DNA of 64,000 nt from Natrialba swarupiae (lineage in GTDB: Archaea > Halobacteriota > Halobacteria > Halobacteriales > Natrialbaceae): assembly GCF_008245225.1 (NCBI RefSeq), contig NZ_VTAW01000009.1, positions 1-64,000 on the forward strand, in the 5' to 3' direction. Shown piece after piece: positions 26,600 through 36,132 of this stretch (position 1 is the first letter of the stretch; the number at the start of each line of letters is the position of its first letter). The notes below the pieces were generated by a model, which was not told the DNA's origin, ran no database searches, and saw only the letters and a list, made by a program, of their open reading frames with translations. The translations under genes were made by a program, and so were the position numbers.

Positions 26600-26810
26600 C
26601 CTGGCGCTCGAGTCGCGTTCCTGTTCGGCCTCCTCGAGCGACGGTCTGTCGGCTGGCGAGGCGGATTCGACCCAGTTGTGGTCGTGATCGAGCGTTCCGT
26701 GCTGTACCCGTTCCCGGTTCGTGGATATCGGCGTCGACTACGTAGACGGTAATGTCGGTGGCGAGGGAGACGACATCGTCGACGCCGTCGGGACAGTTCG
26801 TGCTCGTTCG
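26600..26810 (-). pseudogene. decayed C-terminal fragment of a PQQ-type beta-propeller gene
   Basis: On the minus strand, two frames together encode DVVSLATDITVYVVDADI and then VQHGTLDHDHNWVESASPADRPSLEEAEQERD. These align with VYFSNDTTVYAIDAGI and MQYGTLGHHDTWAETAAAADRPSLEEIHQPRD of the intact propeller at 976-2493. A frameshift separates the two halves, no upstream blades remain, and the fragment has no start. So a second PQQ-type gene once stood here and has been mostly deleted. Confidence 0.75.
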
Positions 26811-26850
26811 TTGGCTTCGGACACCCACTCATATGAATCCTTGTCGCGTG

Positions 26851-26913
26851 TTACCGGTGACTGGTGACCTCATCCGAGCGATCACCGGCACCGACGACAA
26901 CGGTCCGTATCAG
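26851..26913 (+). repeat. dispersed intergenic palindromic repeat, copy 5
   Basis: Contains GTGACTGGTGACC, GAGCGATCACCGGCACCGAC and ACGGTCCGTATCAGGA, aligning with the order of blocks in copy 2 (GACTGATTGCC, GCGATCGGCCGGAACCGAC, GCGGTCCGTATCAAGA). Left arm shortened. Confidence 0.5.
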
Positions 26914-27351
26914 GACTCGCTTTCGGATCTAGCACTGGTTATCCCGCCGCCCTCGCGGAGACTGGTCCAGCCACGGTGCTGTCCCAACCTGGCCGCTGTC
27001 TCGCCCCATCGCGACCGACTGTCGTCGAACTCCGGCCGGCTCGAGTTGCTTCTGAGAATATAGTTTCTGAATCATACACTTACCTCGAGTATAGTGGGTA
27101 GGTTACATTGGAGTAATCCTATAGAAGGGGTTCCAGAATTTCGGCAACGGTCAACCGATCGTGTCGGAGCAGTAGCACAGGATGGTAAAATACGGGTCTT
27201 TAGCATCTATAACAGAGATATTAGGGAGGATCGAATTCACACCGAGTCGGTTTAGGAATTCCGATCAGTGAGCCGTTGTCGAAGGGGGCGGCGTTTCTAT
27301 GCTTTGCCCGATCCGCCCATTATTTGGCAGTATGATTACATAGGCTATATT

Positions 27352-28008
27352 ATGTTGGAGTTTGAGTATGTTGGTATGGGAGCTGATCCAGACATGAGGG
27401 AAGCACAGCAAACGTTAGAAGAGACGGAGCCATCCCGTGGGTTGACAAACCAGGTTCCGCCGGACGAAGAGGTTCAGTGGGTTGCCAAACAAGACTTACG
27501 GACGGCGTGGTTGAGCCTCGTCTTGCACAAATTGAAGACTGTCGCCATCATGTTCATCTTCGGAATCGTCGCCGCAGTCTTCGCGATAGGTGCGTTAGAC
27601 GGAATTCTCTGGGGATTTCTCGCGTTTCTCGCCGTCGGGATCGTCGCTCCGATCGGGTGGGTCGGCTACAAATACTACTACCTGAAAAATACCATCATCG
27701 AATACGCGGCTACGGACCAACAGTTCGTCAAGTACAAGGAGACGCCATCGACGACCAGAAGCGAGAGTCTTCCCGTCAACCGTGCCAAGGACGCCTCCTA
27801 CAGACAGGACCGGTGGGACAAGTTCCTCGATACCGGAGATATCTACATTCAGGGGATCGGCAGGGCCGGGAGCATGAGGATCAAAAACATCCCCCATTCG
27901 GAAGCAGCACACCGGATGATCCAACAACAGATCGCGAACTCGGAGCAAGTCGACGACATGGGCGGGATGCAACAACGCAATGCCCGACAGGGTAACGTGG
28001 CCCACTAA
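27352..28008 (+). CDS. bacterial-PH-domain membrane protein (YdbS-like)
   Basis: 218 residues from ATG at 27352; an ATG at 27376 (MGADPDMREAQQTLEE) is an alternative. Two transmembrane helices (about 60-85 and 90-110) are followed by a bPH2-type beta domain: a strand starting NTIIEYAATDQQFVKYKE, then RAKDASYRQDRWDKFLDTGDIYIQG and a final IPHSEAAHRMIQQQIA helix. Upstream DNA is A/T-rich and codon use is less G+C-biased, so recent acquisition is possible. Function unknown. Confidence 0.7.
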   Translation: MLEFEYVGMGADPDMREAQQTLEETEPSRGLTNQVPPDEEVQWVAKQDLRTAWLSLVLHKLKTVAIMFIFGIVAAVFAIGALDGILWGFLAFLAVGIVAPIGWVGYKYYYLKNTIIEYAATDQQFVKYKETPSTTRSESLPVNRAKDASYRQDRWDKFLDTGDIYIQGIGRAGSMRIKNIPHSEAAHRMIQQQIANSEQVDDMGGMQQRNARQGNVAH

Positions 28009-28122
28009 ACCAGCGACGAGTCGAATGGCGGCGTAATCCGGCATCCCCCTCGTTCAGTCTCCACACACTCTTTCAAAGAAATCAATAGTTACTTAGCGAC
28101 GAACAATCCTTGTTCGGGTACC

Positions 28123-28392
28123 ATGTCGGTCCTCTCGACAGAAGACGAAGGAAAGTTCCTGATGGACGTCAGGGGCGAACAGATTGGAATCGTCACCGAG
28201 ATCGATCCGATCGAACAGGTCGCCTACGTCGACCCCGAGCCGAGCCTCACGAACGCCTGGATCCAGAGCCTCGGCCGCGGCAGCGCCGGCGAGGACGACC
28301 TCGAGGTTCCGGCCGACAACATCGAGACGATCACCGATTCGGAGGTTCGCGTCGACGCGAATCTCAGTAGCGACGTCGAGCCCGATTCCTGA
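28123..28392 (+). CDS. small PRC-barrel-like protein
   Basis: 89 residues. EDEGKFLMDVRGEQIGIVTEIDPIEQVAYVDPEPSL gives the short beta-strands of a PRC barrel, and DNIETITDSEVRVD the closing strand. Similar small PRC-barrel proteins are common in haloarchaea and their role is not known. Monocistronic, between the PH-domain gene and cofG. Confidence 0.65.
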   Translation: MSVLSTEDEGKFLMDVRGEQIGIVTEIDPIEQVAYVDPEPSLTNAWIQSLGRGSAGEDDLEVPADNIETITDSEVRVDANLSSDVEPDS

Positions 28393-28504
28393 TTCGGACG
28401 GCGCTTCGACGCCGACCGAATGTCTTGCCAGCCCGAGGTGAATCGCTCGGGCCGTCGCACCGAGAAGTAAGCGCTTATATGGACGGCGACGACACTGCGA
28501 GACG

Positions 28505-29707
28505 ATGATCTCCGGTGTGACCGACTACGGCGTCGACCTTTCGATTCACCCGAGCGACGTCGACGACCTCCTGTCCGTCGAGCCTGCTGACGTCGAGGCG
28601 CCGTCGGAACTTACCTTCGCGCGGAACGTGTTCGTCCCGTTGACGACCGCGTGTCGGTACACCTGTACTTACTGTACCTACTTCGACCCGCCGGGACAGG
28701 CCTCGTTACTCTCGCTCGAGGAGGTCCGCGAGATCTGTCGCCAGGGTGCCGATGCTGGCTGTACGGAGGCGCTGTTTACCTTCGGTGACGATCCGGACGA
28801 CCGCTACACCGAAATCTACGCACAACTCGAGGAGTGGGGCCACGACTCGATCCACACCTACCTCCGGGCGGCCTGTGAGGTCGCTCTCGAGGAAGGCTTG
28901 CTGCCACACGCGAACCCGGGTGACCAGACGATCGAGCAGATGGAGACGGTCGCGGGCGTCAACGCCAGCATGGGCGTGATGCTCGAGTCGACGGCCGAGG
29001 TCGACGCCCACGCGGGTCCGCGTCGGAAGGAGCCGGCTCAGCGGCTGCGGACGATCGAAAACGCGGGGAAGCTCGACGTGGCCTTCACGACGGGCATTCT
29101 CGTCGGTATCGGCGAGACGTGGCGCGACCGGGCCGAGAGCCTGCTCGCGATCCGTGAGCTACACGACCGGTACGATCACGTCCAGGAAGTGATCGTCCAG
29201 CCGGTGGTGGACAACGAGCGCTGGTCCGGCGGAACCCCCGACACGGAGACGATGCGACGGGTGACGGCGATGGCCCGCGCCGCCTTACCCGAGGAGGTAT
29301 CGGTACAGGTGCCGCCAAATCTCGCGCCCGCTCGAGAGCTGATCGACTGCGGGGTCGACGACCTCGGTGGAGTCTCACCCGTGACGGACGACCACATCAA
29401 CCCCGAGTACGCCTGGCCGGCCCTGCGGGAACTCGAGGAGATCGCCGACCACGCAGGCGTGCCACTGGGCGAGCGGCTGCCGGTGTACGAGCGGTTCCTG
29501 CCGGCAGATCTGCGAACCGACGGCTTCGAGGGCGTGCCGGCGGACGGGACGGACGATCCGTCGACCGGCGGGGCGAACGACGCGTCGGCCGAGAACTCGA
29601 ACAGTGGTGAGGAACGCGAGTGGATCTCGCCGACAATCCGGACGGCGCTGACGGCGGACGACGAGGCGGGACGGCGCTATCGGGGCGTCCTCGAGTCGGA
29701 CGTGTGA
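28505..29707 (+). CDS. cofG: FO synthase subunit 1, CofG
   Basis: 400 residues. A radical SAM enzyme that with CofH forms 7,8-didemethyl-8-hydroxy-5-deazariboflavin (FO), the chromophore of coenzyme F420 and of some photolyases. The iron-sulfur ligands are Cys50, Cys54 and Cys57 (CRYTCTYC). ALFTFGDDPDDRY, EGLLPHANPGDQ, MGVMLESTAEVDAHAGPRRKEPAQR and TTGILVGIGET are CofG-characteristic. A haloarchaeal insertion rich in Asp/Ser/Gly precedes the final helix (about 340-375). cofH is not in this window. Confidence 0.94.
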   Translation: MISGVTDYGVDLSIHPSDVDDLLSVEPADVEAPSELTFARNVFVPLTTACRYTCTYCTYFDPPGQASLLSLEEVREICRQGADAGCTEALFTFGDDPDDRYTEIYAQLEEWGHDSIHTYLRAACEVALEEGLLPHANPGDQTIEQMETVAGVNASMGVMLESTAEVDAHAGPRRKEPAQRLRTIENAGKLDVAFTTGILVGIGETWRDRAESLLAIRELHDRYDHVQEVIVQPVVDNERWSGGTPDTETMRRVTAMARAALPEEVSVQVPPNLAPARELIDCGVDDLGGVSPVTDDHINPEYAWPALRELEEIADHAGVPLGERLPVYERFLPADLRTDGFEGVPADGTDDPSTGGANDASAENSNSGEEREWISPTIRTALTADDEAGRRYRGVLESDV

Positions 29708-30027
29708 GGACGAGACGAAAAACGCCTACATCGGCACGATAGCCGACGTTCTCGACGATTCCGTTCTGACCGCCAGCCCGGTCGACTTCGAGACGTTTGG
29801 CACACCCGCCGAAACGTACCGACGATCCCCCGCTCGTCGTGAGCGGTCTCTACTCTCGTTCGAGCGGCTGACTACGACAGTACGATTGGACCGCGAGTGT
29901 GGGGACGTGACAATCTTCGAGTACTCGGACGCAGTGCCCGTCTCGAGGCGGGTATCGTTCGTTCGCCGGCCCGAGAAATCGTCGTTAGGGACCAGCGCTA
30001 TCCCCGTTAGGAACTAACGTCTAGCGT
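29708..30027. other. intergenic, no supported gene
   Basis: 320 bp between cofG and a small membrane protein gene. No start codon with plausible downstream coding, RNA fold or repeat was found. The sequence TCCCCGTTAGGAACTAACGTCTAGCG just before the next ATG contains a short inverted repeat (GTTAG/CTAAC). Confidence 0.5.
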
Positions 30028-30558
30028 ATGAGACTCGCACACGCACAGTCACTCGAGGAGTTCGGTACGCGGTCGCTCGTCGTCCACGGGATCATGGTGA
30101 TCACGTTCGCAAACGCCGTACTGGCCGGGTTGTTCGTCGGCGGCGAGATCGGGCTCGTCTCGTTCGTCGCCTTGCTCAACCTCACCGCCGGGCTCTGGAT
30201 CGCTCACTCGATTCACTCGCTCGGGAACGTCGGCCCGGACGCCGAGTACCGGGGAGTGATCAACGAGTTGTTCGAAACGAGCGAGGGACACGAGGATGGG
30301 TTCGATACCGGCCGGTTCGGACGCCTGCTCGCGCTGATCGCCGCCGTAACCGCCATCGCGCTCCTGACGTCGGCACAGGTGCTCTCGGGAGCGATTTTCT
30401 CGATCGCCGTCGTCGCAGTCGGCGCGGTCGCGGTCGTGACCGCGATCGTCGGCTTCCTCATCGCGCTCGGGGCAGCGTACGACGACGCCGAGCGGGCGAC
30501 ACTCGCCAGCGCTCCTGACGATCGGAACGCGGATAGCCGACCAGTCGCCGATCGGTAA
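30028..30558 (+). CDS. small membrane protein, function unknown
   Basis: 176 residues with about four transmembrane helices (roughly 20-42, 44-66, 105-127, 127-150) and a short acidic loop between pairs (SEGHEDGFDTGRFGRL). No known motif. The helices are Val/Ala/Gly-rich as in haloarchaeal membrane proteins. Convergent with serS. Confidence 0.65.
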   Translation: MRLAHAQSLEEFGTRSLVVHGIMVITFANAVLAGLFVGGEIGLVSFVALLNLTAGLWIAHSIHSLGNVGPDAEYRGVINELFETSEGHEDGFDTGRFGRLLALIAAVTAIALLTSAQVLSGAIFSIAVVAVGAVAVVTAIVGFLIALGAAYDDAERATLASAPDDRNADSRPVADR

Positions 30559-30625
30559 CTCGGAAGATTATCAGCAGTTACGCCCGCACTCTGTCGTGAG
30601 AGTTGTGCGAGTTCTCGAGCGCGTC

Positions 30626-32005
30626 TCACTCCCGCTCGCCCGCACCTAACGCCGCTTCGCCGACCTTTTCGTGGCCCTCGATGACTTCTTTTCCGCCCAT
30701 GTACGGCCGCAGCGCCTCGGGAATCGTGACGGTGCCGTCTTCGTTCTGGTAGTACTCGAGGATCGCCACCATCACCCGGGGGAGCGCGAGGCCGGAGGCG
30801 TTCAGGGTGTGCAGGTACTCCGCCGACTCGTGGCGCTCGGGGCGGTATCGGAGCCCGGAGCGTCGGGCCTGGTAATCCTCGAAGTTAGAAGCACTCGAGA
30901 CCTCGAGCCAGCGTCCGCCTTCCTCGGGGCCGTCCTCGAAGTCGTCGCCCGGTGCCCAGACCTCGATGTCGTAGGTCTTCGCGGAGGCGAAGGTGAGGTC
31001 GCCGGTACAGAGTTCGAGGATGCGGTAGGGGAGCCCGAGCCGTCGGAGGACTGCCTCGGCTTCGTCGAGGAGTCCCTCGAGGCGGTCGTAACTCTCCTCG
31101 GGTTCGACGAAGTTGACGAGTTCGACCTTGTTGAACTGGTGGACGCGGACGATACCGCGAGTCTCGGTGCCGTGTTCGCCGGCTTCACGACGGAAGTTCG
31201 GCGTATAGGCCTGGTGTTTGAGCGGAAGATCGTCTTTCAACAGGATCTCGTTTGCGTACATGTTGGTGACGGGGACCTCCGCAGTGGGACAGAGCCAGAG
31301 ATCTTCTTCCTCGTAGGAATCGTCGTTGCTGGCACCGAGACGGTAAGCGTCGTCGGCGAACTTTGGCAGCTGACCGGTCCCTCGCATCGACGCGCTCTTG
31401 ACGGGGATCGGCGGGAAGAGATCGACGTACCCCTGTTCTCGGTGGACATCCATCATGAACTGGACCAGCGCGTGCTCAAGTCGGGCGCCGTCGCCTTTGA
31501 GGAAGTAGAAGCCGGATCCGGTGGTCTTGGCGGCGCGTTCCTCGTCGATGACGTCGAGATCTTCGCCGAGTTCGTAGTGGGGGACGACGTCGTCGGGAAG
31601 TTCGCGCAGGTCGTCGAACCCCCAGCGTCGGTCTTCGACGTTGTGACGCTCTTCGAGCCCGAGGGGAACGCTCTCGTGGGGGACGTTCGGGACCTCGAGG
31701 AGCCGTTCCTGGAGTTCGTCGTGAAGTTCGTCGGCCTCGGCCTCGACGGCCTCGATTTCGTCTTTGAGCTCCCTGGATCGTTCGATCGCCTCCTCTCGCT
31801 CGTCGTCTTTTCCCTCGGCGACCAGTTTTCCGATCTGCTGGGTGATCTCGTTGCGATCGTGGCGCAGGTCGTCGCCGCGGGCTTTGAGTTCCCGCCATCG
31901 CTCGTCGATCTCGAGAATCTCGTCGAGGTCGACGTCCGCACCCCGATTCTCGAGGGCGTCGCCTACCTCATCGGGATTCTCGCGCAGGTAAGTCCGGTCG
32001 AGCAT
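30626..32005 (-). CDS. serS: seryl-tRNA synthetase
   Basis: 459 residues starting MLDRTYLRENPDEVGDALENRG at ATG 32003-32005. N-terminal long coiled-coil arm (about 30-105) binds tRNA-Ser; class II motif 2 is FRREAGEHGTETRGIVRVHQFNKVE, motif 3 near the C-terminus ASNFEDYQARRSGLRYRPE...HTLNASGLALPRVMVAILE. This is the bacterial/eukaryal-type SerRS used by haloarchaea rather than the methanogen type. Essential for translation. An upstream frame to 32095 adds a basic non-native tail and is rejected. Confidence 0.95.
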   Translation of the reverse strand: MLDRTYLRENPDEVGDALENRGADVDLDEILEIDERWRELKARGDDLRHDRNEITQQIGKLVAEGKDDEREEAIERSRELKDEIEAVEAEADELHDELQERLLEVPNVPHESVPLGLEERHNVEDRRWGFDDLRELPDDVVPHYELGEDLDVIDEERAAKTTGSGFYFLKGDGARLEHALVQFMMDVHREQGYVDLFPPIPVKSASMRGTGQLPKFADDAYRLGASNDDSYEEEDLWLCPTAEVPVTNMYANEILLKDDLPLKHQAYTPNFRREAGEHGTETRGIVRVHQFNKVELVNFVEPEESYDRLEGLLDEAEAVLRRLGLPYRILELCTGDLTFASAKTYDIEVWAPGDDFEDGPEEGGRWLEVSSASNFEDYQARRSGLRYRPERHESAEYLHTLNASGLALPRVMVAILEYYQNEDGTVTIPEALRPYMGGKEVIEGHEKVGEAALGAGERE

Positions 32006-32136
32006 TTGCCGGGGATTCACTGCGCCCAGCCAAAACCGTGTCGGAAGGCGGCGTCTCCGAGGCGTCACGCAATCCCCCCGTCGGGGACGGACCACGCGGG
32101 AAACGTTTTTTTCGACGCGGGACGCTGGTTTCGAGT

Positions 32137-33345
32137 ATGGACCCGCTCGAGGGGGAGGCGTCGTCGGTATCGGTCGAGTACGAGCCCGTGAGTGTCAAAG
32201 AGATCCTCATCGAGATGAAAGACACTGCGGAGTTGCTGATCGATCTCTCCTATTCGGCGGTGTTACACCGCAACGAGGACCTCGCGAGGGAGGTGCTTCG
32301 TCTCGAAGAGCGGATGGACGTCCTCGAACTCAAAGGGCGGATGAGTCTGATGATGGCCGTCCGCAACCCCGGCGACGCCGAACAGCTCGCACCGGTGCTG
32401 GGCATCGTCACCGCGGCCGACGACATCAGCGACGCTGCCGGCGACATCGCGAAGATCGTCTTAGAGGAGATGGGACTGCCGGAGGCGATGCGCGCGGCGC
32501 TCCCCGAGGCGACCGAGACGCTCGTCCGGGGCGTCGTCGACGTCGATTCGGCACACGCCGGCCGGACGCTCGAGGAGATCGACCTCGAGTCCGAGACCGG
32601 CGTCCGCGTCATCGCGCTCCGCCGGGGCGACGACTGGTTGCTCAATCCCGGCCCGGAGACGACTATCGAACCGGAGGATGTCGCGTTCCTCCGCGGCCCG
32701 GATCCGGCAATCGAGGGCGTCTACGAGTCGTTGACCGGCGACACCTACGAGTTGCCAGTCGTCGACGCACCAGACGTCGCTGATCTGGAGCGTGCCGTCG
32801 ACACCATCGTCCACATGAAGAACCTCTCGGAACTCGCGGTCGATCTCGCCTACAGCAGCGTGCTGTTCGATAGCGAGAACTTAGCCGAGGAGGTGAGAAA
32901 CCTCGAGGTCGAAGTCGACGCCCTCGAGTCGCGATTCGAGGCCTGGACGCTGCGGGCGGCCGCGGACGCCGAGGATCCGATCTCGCTACGCGGGCTGATC
33001 CGGCTTGGCAGCAGTACCGAGGTGATCAGCGACGCCGCAGTCGACATCACCGAGGGCGTGCTTCGCGACCTCGACGTTCACCCGGTCGTCCAGCTTGCAG
33101 TCCAGGAAAGCGACGAGATCATCACGAGCGTCGAAGTCGAAGCGGGAAGCGAACTCGACGGCACCGCGGTGACCGGCGGCGTCCCCGACGCGGAATCGAC
33201 TATGTCGGTAATCGCCATCCGCCGGCCGGGCGACGGCTGGCTACTGGTCGGCGACTCGGACGTCGAACTCCAGGCCGGTGACGTCCTCATCTCGAAAGGG
33301 ACTCGGACGGCCGGCGAGGCGTTCGACGCGCTCTCGGCGGCGTGA
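32137..33345 (+). CDS. PhoU/TrkA-C tandem protein, potassium-channel-associated type
   Basis: 402 residues made of two similar halves. Each half has a PhoU-like helical bundle (MKDTAELLIDLSYSAVLHRNEDL and MKNLSELAVDLAYSSVLFDSENL) followed by a TrkA-C (RCK_C) ligand-binding domain (AGRTLEEIDLESETGVRVIALRRGDDWLLNPGPETTIEPEDV; DGTAVTGGVPDAESTMSVIAIRRPGDGWLLVGDSDVELQAGDVLISKG). Such proteins regulate cation transport, probably by binding cyclic di-AMP or nucleotides, though I cannot see the ligand. ATG at 32137. Divergent from serS. Confidence 0.85.
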   Translation: MDPLEGEASSVSVEYEPVSVKEILIEMKDTAELLIDLSYSAVLHRNEDLAREVLRLEERMDVLELKGRMSLMMAVRNPGDAEQLAPVLGIVTAADDISDAAGDIAKIVLEEMGLPEAMRAALPEATETLVRGVVDVDSAHAGRTLEEIDLESETGVRVIALRRGDDWLLNPGPETTIEPEDVAFLRGPDPAIEGVYESLTGDTYELPVVDAPDVADLERAVDTIVHMKNLSELAVDLAYSSVLFDSENLAEEVRNLEVEVDALESRFEAWTLRAAADAEDPISLRGLIRLGSSTEVISDAAVDITEGVLRDLDVHPVVQLAVQESDEIITSVEVEAGSELDGTAVTGGVPDAESTMSVIAIRRPGDGWLLVGDSDVELQAGDVLISKGTRTAGEAFDALSAA

Positions 33346-33532
33346 TCGTCGTCGGTCCCGTTCGGCCGTCGCCACCGGTGCACTCGAGTGAGAGATTTAC
33401 CGGCTCTCGACTCGACGGTGCGGTCAGAAGCCGGCGAAAACGGTGACCATTCGTGCCGTAGGAGAGACGTAACTCCGGGACGAGCCTCATAGCGATCGGA
33501 TACTTTTCATCCTCCTTGGAGGGGCCACTGTC

Positions 33533-34759
33533 ATGGATTCGGACGGGCCGTCGGTACTGGTCCTCGACGGCGATTACGATACGTCGCTGGTGATCGCGAG
33601 GGAGTTGACCGAGGATCTCGACGCAACGGTGGTTGGAACGGGGACGACGCGACACAGCCGGCTTCTTCGGTCGACGTACTGCGATTACGGCGCGGTCGTC
33701 CCGCCGTCGGACGATCCGGCCTACGCCGACGCGGTGGCCGGGGTGATTCGTTCGGCTCGCCCCGACGTGGTCTTGCCGGTCGGCTACGAATCGATGGCGA
33801 GCGTCGACGGGATCCGGTCGGCGATCCCCGAGGACGTCTCGCTGTGTCTCCCGCCGTCGGACTCGTTCCGGGCCGCCGTCGACAAGGCGGAGACGCTCCA
33901 ACAGGGGAGTCAACTCGGGATCGAGACACCGGTCGACTACTCGAGACGCGTCGCAGATCTCGCGGCCGACGGTCGGCCGGACGTCTCGGATCACCTCCCG
34001 TTTCCGGTGTTTCTCAAGGCGCGTCGGGAGAACGGCTCGGCGACCACGTCACCCGTTTCCGATCCCGAGGCGTTCTGGGAGAGCTACGACCGGATCGCGG
34101 CGGCCGCGCCACGCGGTGACGTTCTCGTCCAGGAGTACGTCGATGGCTCGGATTCGACGTACGGCTGTGGCGTGCTCTGTTTCGACAACGCGGTCGAACT
34201 GACGTGCGTTCACGAGGAGGTTCGGTCGGTGCCACGTCACGGCGGGAGCGGAACTCATCTCCGCCTCGAGTCCGAGGAATCGGTCGCTCGAGACGCCACG
34301 CGCCTGCTCACGACGATCGGCTGGGACGGCGTCGCCCTCGTCGAGTTCAAGCGCCGCGCCGACGGAACGTTCGTCCTCATGGAGATCAACCCGAAGTTCT
34401 GGGCGTCCTACGCACTGGCCAGCCGATTTGGCTACCGGTTCGCCTCGACGATCGTCGCGGATCGTCTCGATCTGGCGGTCGAGACGCCGGTCGGCTCACC
34501 GGCCGAGCGCGGCGAGATGGTGTTTCCACTCCGCGAGTTGCAGTTCCAACTCGAGAATCGAGAAGAGGCCTCCCCCGCTGAGTACGCGGCGACCGTCTGC
34601 AGGCGAACCGCGGCCTGGGACGTCGACCACCGAGATCTGGGTGCCTGGCTGGTTCCACCGGTGTCGCTTCTGGCGAAGCTTCCGACTATCGACGTTTCGT
34701 CCCCGACGAGCGATACTGTATCAACCGTGCGGGACGAACGGAAGGGGGTCGAGGCGTGA
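33533..34759 (+). CDS. ATP-grasp domain ligase
   Basis: 408 residues. Rossmann-like N-terminal VLVLDGDYDTSLVIARELTED, then ATP-grasp features: FPVFLKARRENGS (Lys for ATP phosphates), VLVQEYVDGSD (Glu), ALVEFKRRADGTFVLMEINPKFWASY (Glu-x-Asn metal-binding end). This is the carboxylate-amine/thiol ligase family (pyrimidine/D-Ala-type relatives). Substrate unknown. The GTG of the next gene overlaps its stop by 4 bp. It is first in a three-gene cluster with a barrel protein and a FemAB-like transferase. Confidence 0.82.
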   Translation: MDSDGPSVLVLDGDYDTSLVIARELTEDLDATVVGTGTTRHSRLLRSTYCDYGAVVPPSDDPAYADAVAGVIRSARPDVVLPVGYESMASVDGIRSAIPEDVSLCLPPSDSFRAAVDKAETLQQGSQLGIETPVDYSRRVADLAADGRPDVSDHLPFPVFLKARRENGSATTSPVSDPEAFWESYDRIAAAAPRGDVLVQEYVDGSDSTYGCGVLCFDNAVELTCVHEEVRSVPRHGGSGTHLRLESEESVARDATRLLTTIGWDGVALVEFKRRADGTFVLMEINPKFWASYALASRFGYRFASTIVADRLDLAVETPVGSPAERGEMVFPLRELQFQLENREEASPAEYAATVCRRTAAWDVDHRDLGAWLVPPVSLLAKLPTIDVSSPTSDTVSTVRDERKGVEA

Positions 34760-36042
34760 GCCGGTTCTCGAGTCTCCCTCGGCTGGGCCGGTCGGCGGAT
34801 CACGACTCCGGCGGCGAGCGAGTCGATTCCGGGAGTCTGGAGACACTCGAGTCGGACCCGTACTACTGGCTCTGTCGAGACGCGCTCCGCTACGCGAGCG
34901 AGCGCGAGTACACCGGCTGGGACTACGCGGACGGGCTCAGCAGCGCCCTCGTTCGGTCGCTTCCGTTCGAACACAGGTACCTGAACCTCGCCGTCCAGGA
35001 GACGATCAAGCGCGCGCCAGTCAACCTCCGGCCGCTGTTTCTCGTCGGACAGCGGCGAAACTACAAGGGGGCGGCCCTGTTCGCCCTCGCGAACCTCGAA
35101 CTCTACGCGCTGACCGGCGAAGCCGAGTACGCCGGCGACGCCGAGGAACTACTCGAGTGGCTGCTCGCCGAGTCGAACGACTGGTGTTCGGGCTTCGGCG
35201 GTGGCGGCCACCGCCACCCACTGCAGGACCTCTCGAGTGCGACCGCCTCGACGCCGGGGGAAGTCTCCGGGGTCGTATCGACGACGTACGCCGTTCGGGC
35301 GCTCCTGCGAGGGGCCGACGTCCTCGCCGAACCCCGGTACGCCGACGTCGCACGGACCGCCCGCGCGTTCGTCCTCCGTGACCTCGAGTACACCGACATC
35401 GACGAGGGCGCGCGGATCAACTACACCGCCTCGCGGGACGGCTCAGCGGGCGGGGGCGAGTCGTATACGTTGAATGCGAACGCGATCGGGGCCCGCCTCT
35501 TGCTCGAGTTGGCGGACCGCTTCGACGATCAGCGATCGCTCGAGGCGGCGACGGCGATCCTCGACTACGTCGCGAGCACGCAGACGGCCGTCGGCGGCTG
35601 GATGTACACCGATCCGCCCACCGCCTCTCACCTGTCGATGGACAACTTCCACAACGGGTTCATCCTCGAGTCGTTCCTGCGCTACCGTGAGGTGACCGGC
35701 GACGACCGCTACGCCGTAACCCTCGAGCGCGGTCTCGAGTTCTACCGCGAGCGGCTGTTCGACGGCCCCGCGCCGCGGTGGGACGAGTCGAGTACCTACC
35801 CAAGAGACGTCCACGCGGCCGCACAGGGGATCGTCCTCTTTGCCGAACTGGGCGACCTCGAGTTCGCCCGCCGGATCGTCGACTGGACGCGCGAGGAACT
35901 ACACGCCGGCGGCGGCCGGTTCTACTACCAGAAACGCCGGTTGTACACGAAGCGCTTTACCCTGATGCGGTGGTGTCAGGGTTGGATGGCGTTTTCGCTC
36001 TCGCGGTATCTCCGGCGCCGGTACGAACTCGAGCGGGCGTAG
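34756..36042 (+). CDS. (alpha/alpha)-barrel glycan-enzyme-like protein
   Basis: 428 residues from GTG at 34756, overlapping the upstream stop (GTGA). Helix pairs with conserved aromatic and glycine turns (FGGGGHRHPLQ, GVVSTTYAVRALL, YTLNANAIGARLLLELA, MYTDPPTASHLSMDNFHNGFILESFLRY, GLEFYRERLFDG, FYYQKRRLYTKRFTLMRWCQGWM) suggest a six-hairpin glycosidase, epimerase or lyase fold. It has no signal peptide, so the substrate may be cytoplasmic or lipid-linked. The clustering points to cell-surface glycan or glycoconjugate work. Confidence 0.72.
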   Translation: MSRFSSLPRLGRSADHDSGGERVDSGSLETLESDPYYWLCRDALRYASEREYTGWDYADGLSSALVRSLPFEHRYLNLAVQETIKRAPVNLRPLFLVGQRRNYKGAALFALANLELYALTGEAEYAGDAEELLEWLLAESNDWCSGFGGGGHRHPLQDLSSATASTPGEVSGVVSTTYAVRALLRGADVLAEPRYADVARTARAFVLRDLEYTDIDEGARINYTASRDGSAGGGESYTLNANAIGARLLLELADRFDDQRSLEAATAILDYVASTQTAVGGWMYTDPPTASHLSMDNFHNGFILESFLRYREVTGDDRYAVTLERGLEFYRERLFDGPAPRWDESSTYPRDVHAAAQGIVLFAELGDLEFARRIVDWTREELHAGGGRFYYQKRRLYTKRFTLMRWCQGWMAFSLSRYLRRRYELERA

Positions 36043-36132
36043 TTCGCCCACTGGCTCGAGGCCAGTAAGGCGACTGTACGCTGGGAAGCCAGTTCGTAAT
36101 TATGGTGTCGTCTCTCGAACCGCCCGCACTAG

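Larger units (their letters stand above)
26530..27351. other. gene-poor region with a pseudogene and a repeat
   Basis: About 820 bp without an intact gene. It contains the PQQ fragment (26600-26810), repeat copy 5 (26851-26913) and an unusually A/T-rich stretch at about 27060-27250 (for example ATAACAGAGATATTAGG) just before the PH-domain gene. The base composition shift suggests patchwork gain and loss of DNA here. Confidence 0.55.

Noticed and set aside
30671-32191. 506-codon open frame on the plus strand
   Set aside because: Exact antisense of serS; hydrophobic Val/Leu-rich composition is typical for the reverse of acidic haloarchaeal genes.
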